Source: an uncultured beta proteobacterium (GTDB lineage: Bacteria; Pseudomonadota; Gammaproteobacteria; Burkholderiales; Burkholderiaceae). From it: 54,792 nt of DNA. The stretch lies in NCBI GenBank assembly GCA_903845455.1, contig CAIMXN010000304.1, positions 1-54,792 of the forward strand, written 5' to 3'. Positions 53,267 to 54,792 of the stretch are shown here, in pieces. Both the position numbers and the translations under genes were made by a program. The notes under the pieces are model-generated. The model worked only from the letters and a program-made list of their open reading frames with translations, made no database searches and was not told the origin of the DNA. Within the stretch, counting starts at the first letter, position 1. Every line of letters begins with the position of its first letter.

Positions 53267-54242
53267 ATCGCTTTTTCCATCCAAAAATAATTCCATTAAG
53301 CATCATTAATCCAACTATAAAGCCCCTCCAATTATTAATATTTCCACCTTTACTTACACCAACTCTAGGATGAAATGTAATTGGGCATTCGACCAAAATA
53401 ATATTATTGTCAATAGCAAAGTCCATAAAATGGGCATTGAATTCCAAATTGATATTGGGATTAACTAGTGGAAGTAATTTTTTAAGGGACTCGCGTCGAC
53501 ATAGCTTAAAGGTTGTACCCACATCAGTTAAAGTGCACCGACCAAAGTGTTTCACTTCGAGGATTTTTGCTACGAAGATATTTCCATAAAGCATAAATGT
53601 GCTAAGTTGAGTAGAGTATTGGCGCAATCTTTCGGAAGTACGAGTTCCAATGGCTATATCAGCATGAGGTATGTAAGCTAAAAGTTTCTCTATATCAAAC
53701 GAACGGAATGTAAGATCACCTTCACACAAGACAATTAATTCAGCATCCTCAAATTTTAAAGCTTCAGTGAGGCATCGATAGACACATTGACCGTAACCAA
53801 TTTTTTCTTCGTTAAAAGTTATTGCACCAGCATTTTTAGCGCGTTCAAGTGTTTTATCGTTACTGTTATTGCTTACTACAATAACTCGATCGACATTGGG
53901 ATGTGATTTAAAGTCTGAAACTACTTCGGCAATGCTTTCTTCATCATTGTATGCAGTAAGTACAACAGTTACGGTGCGCTTTTTAAGAGGAGTTTCTCTT
54001 AGTTGATTTCCTAAGCGCCTGTTGTTGAAAAGTAGAAAAAAATCTATACATGCGAATATAAGACTAATAACAATTGGAATCCCGCTATACCAAACTAGAA
54101 ACTCTTGAATCTCAAGAAAAAAATGAAGGTTTAGTAGATATCGAGGTATGCTGAGAAGCACACCTATTAAATAAGTAAGGATACCGACAATAAAAAATAC
54201 TGATCCACATAGCAGGAATGGAAAATAGCGTTTTCTTTTCAT
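53259..54242 (-). CDS. Membrane-anchored glycosyltransferase family 2
   Basis: A protein of about 327 residues. Two N-terminal membrane segments (about 6-28 and 48-70) are followed by a GT-A/GT2 catalytic domain: VVLTAYNDEESIAEVV, VIVVSNNSNDKT, LIVLCEGDLTFRS (the EGD replaces the usual DxD), GTRTSE and LTDVGTTFKLCRRE. Similar to dolichyl-phosphate mannosyl/glucosyl-transferase-type enzymes that load polyprenyl phosphate, which would feed the GT-C-like protein. ATG at 54242 is preferred over a TTG at 54260. Confidence 0.88.
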   Translation of the reverse strand: MKRKRYFPFLLCGSVFFIVGILTYLIGVLLSIPRYLLNLHFFLEIQEFLVWYSGIPIVISLIFACIDFFLLFNNRRLGNQLRETPLKKRTVTVVLTAYNDEESIAEVVSDFKSHPNVDRVIVVSNNSNDKTLERAKNAGAITFNEEKIGYGQCVYRCLTEALKFEDAELIVLCEGDLTFRSFDIEKLLAYIPHADIAIGTRTSERLRQYSTQLSTFMLYGNIFVAKILEVKHFGRCTLTDVGTTFKLCRRESLKKLLPLVNPNINLEFNAHFMDFAIDNNIILVECPITFHPRVGVSKGGNINNWRGFIVGLMMLNGIIFGWKKRYD

Positions 54243-54414
54243 GGCTACAGAATAAATCAATTATGTAATTACATTCATTATGTGTAATTTACTTAATAAA
54301 TTTTTACTCTTAATCCTGAGGGGGGTTTGGTTCATTTTCCTAGCAATACCTACAATTGAACTGACCTTATTTTTAGTGCCACCCTAAAAGAGAGGATTTT
54401 TGATAATCTTCATC

Positions 54415-54545
54415 TTAAGGGAGTGGCATGTACCGATAAGCTGCTCTGGATAGCCCTACCAAACTACAGGCAGACCGCTCAGAGATGCAATACCAATCCA
54501 TGAGCAGTTGTGCTGCATTTTTACGCCTAGTGGGACTTAGAAGTT
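54415..54545 (-). pseudogene. Remnant of IS3-family transposase orfB
   Basis: In the frame shifted from orfA, the translation reads SPTRRKNAAQLLMDWYC, then ISERSACSLVGLSRAAYRY, matching the start of IS3-family OrfB (CxxLxxxRxxxYRY pattern). It ends at a TAA (54415-54417) after only ~43 residues. No DDE catalytic part follows downstream before the glycosyltransferase gene, so this is a truncated relic. Confidence 0.7.
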
Positions 54546-54791
54546 TCCCTTAATAACTTCCTTGAGCATGACTTCTCGTAGCGATAAGTCTGCTACGAGT
54601 TTCTTAAGCCGGGTATTTTCTAGTTCCAGATCTTTGTACTTCTTTGCCTGATTGACTTTCATACCGCCGTAGATCTTGCGCCAACGATAATAGCTTTACT
54701 CAACCGCACCCATTTCTTTACAAGCTTGAGCTAGGGTTTTGCCATTGGTGGTTAAAACATCGATTTGACGCAATAAGGTGACGATTTGCTC
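54537..54791 (-). pseudogene. Remnant of IS3-family transposase orfA (in-frame stop, 5' end outside window)
   Basis: The minus-strand translation reads EQIVTLLRQIDVLTTNGKT, then YYRWRKIYGGMKVNQAKK, then LENTRLKKLVADLSL and VMLKEVIKGNF. This is the IS3-type helix-turn-helix OrfA with its leucine-zipper region. A TAA at 54696-54698 stands where relatives have Gln (VE-stop-SYYRW), so the gene is dead unless read through. It continues past the window end. Confidence 0.75.
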
Positions 54792-54792
54792 G

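Noticed and set aside
54321..54338. TGAACC-like inverted end of the IS3 element (reverse strand of GGTTTGGTTCA)
   Set aside because: The orientation is wrong: it would be the left end of an element extending away from the transposase remnant, and no mate is seen.
1..54792. CRISPR arrays, prophage or integrase genes
   Set aside because: No regularly spaced repeats, cas genes, phage structural genes or integrases were seen in the window.

Overview
The window looks like chromosomal DNA of a freshwater betaproteobacterium. The moderately low GC, the protein flavour and the gene mix suggest Burkholderiaceae, most likely Polynucleobacter or a close relative. This is an inference from style and gene content, because no phylogenetic marker such as rRNA is present. 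Almost the whole window is coding. It is dominated by surface appendage machinery and second-messenger genes.

Layout. (1) 1-7925: the C-terminal end of a large Cys-free, Asp/His/Ser-rich probable surface protein; a CHASE2-class III cyclase (minus strand); a divergent metallo-beta-lactamase/cyclic-nucleotide-binding fusion; then a PhnD-like periplasmic binding protein overlapping a membrane GGDEF diguanylate cyclase. (2) 7958-16705: an acyltransferase-3 protein, a PilZ plus TadG-like operon, a small lipoprotein, and three large polytopic membrane proteins of unknown or GT-C-like type. (3) 17114-25426: a Tad/Flp pilus operon (Flp pilin, TadV/CpaA, CpaB, CpaC secretin, small lipoprotein, CpaE, CpaF, TadB, TadC, TadE). 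(4) 25439-27485: a small regulatory island with a PilZ protein, a LuxR-type response regulator whose phospho-acceptor Asp is replaced by Glu, and a second PilZ followed by a DUF4124-like exported protein. (5) 27678-44544: a compact, apparently complete type IV pilus locus: two pilins, PilD, PilT, four minor pilins, PilY1, a PilM-PilN fusion, a PilO-PilP fusion, secretin, PilB, PilC and a lytic transglycosylase. It runs into a MscS channel with a C-terminal cyclic-nucleotide-binding domain (to 45983). (6) 45980-50981: phosphohexomutase, a MazEF-type toxin-antitoxin pair, glucose-6-phosphate isomerase, an FAD oxidoreductase and tRNA-Ser(UGA). (7) 51060-54792: a minus-strand polysaccharide or glycolipid set (GT-C-like protein, methyltransferase, GT2) bordered by a decayed IS3-family remnant.

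How it fits together. Two envelope-spanning pilus systems (Tad and T4P) sit side by side. They are interleaved with three stand-alone PilZ proteins, a GGDEF enzyme and a class III cyclase, plus two proteins carrying cNMP-binding domains. The context suggests that c-di-GMP and cAMP-type signals set pilus activity and surface attachment. The most unusual structural features are the fused PilMN and PilOP alignment-complex subunits. Others are the Glu-for-Asp response regulator, an FNR/CRP-type box upstream of the major pilin gene, and several palindromic or repeat elements in front of the pilus-related transcription units.
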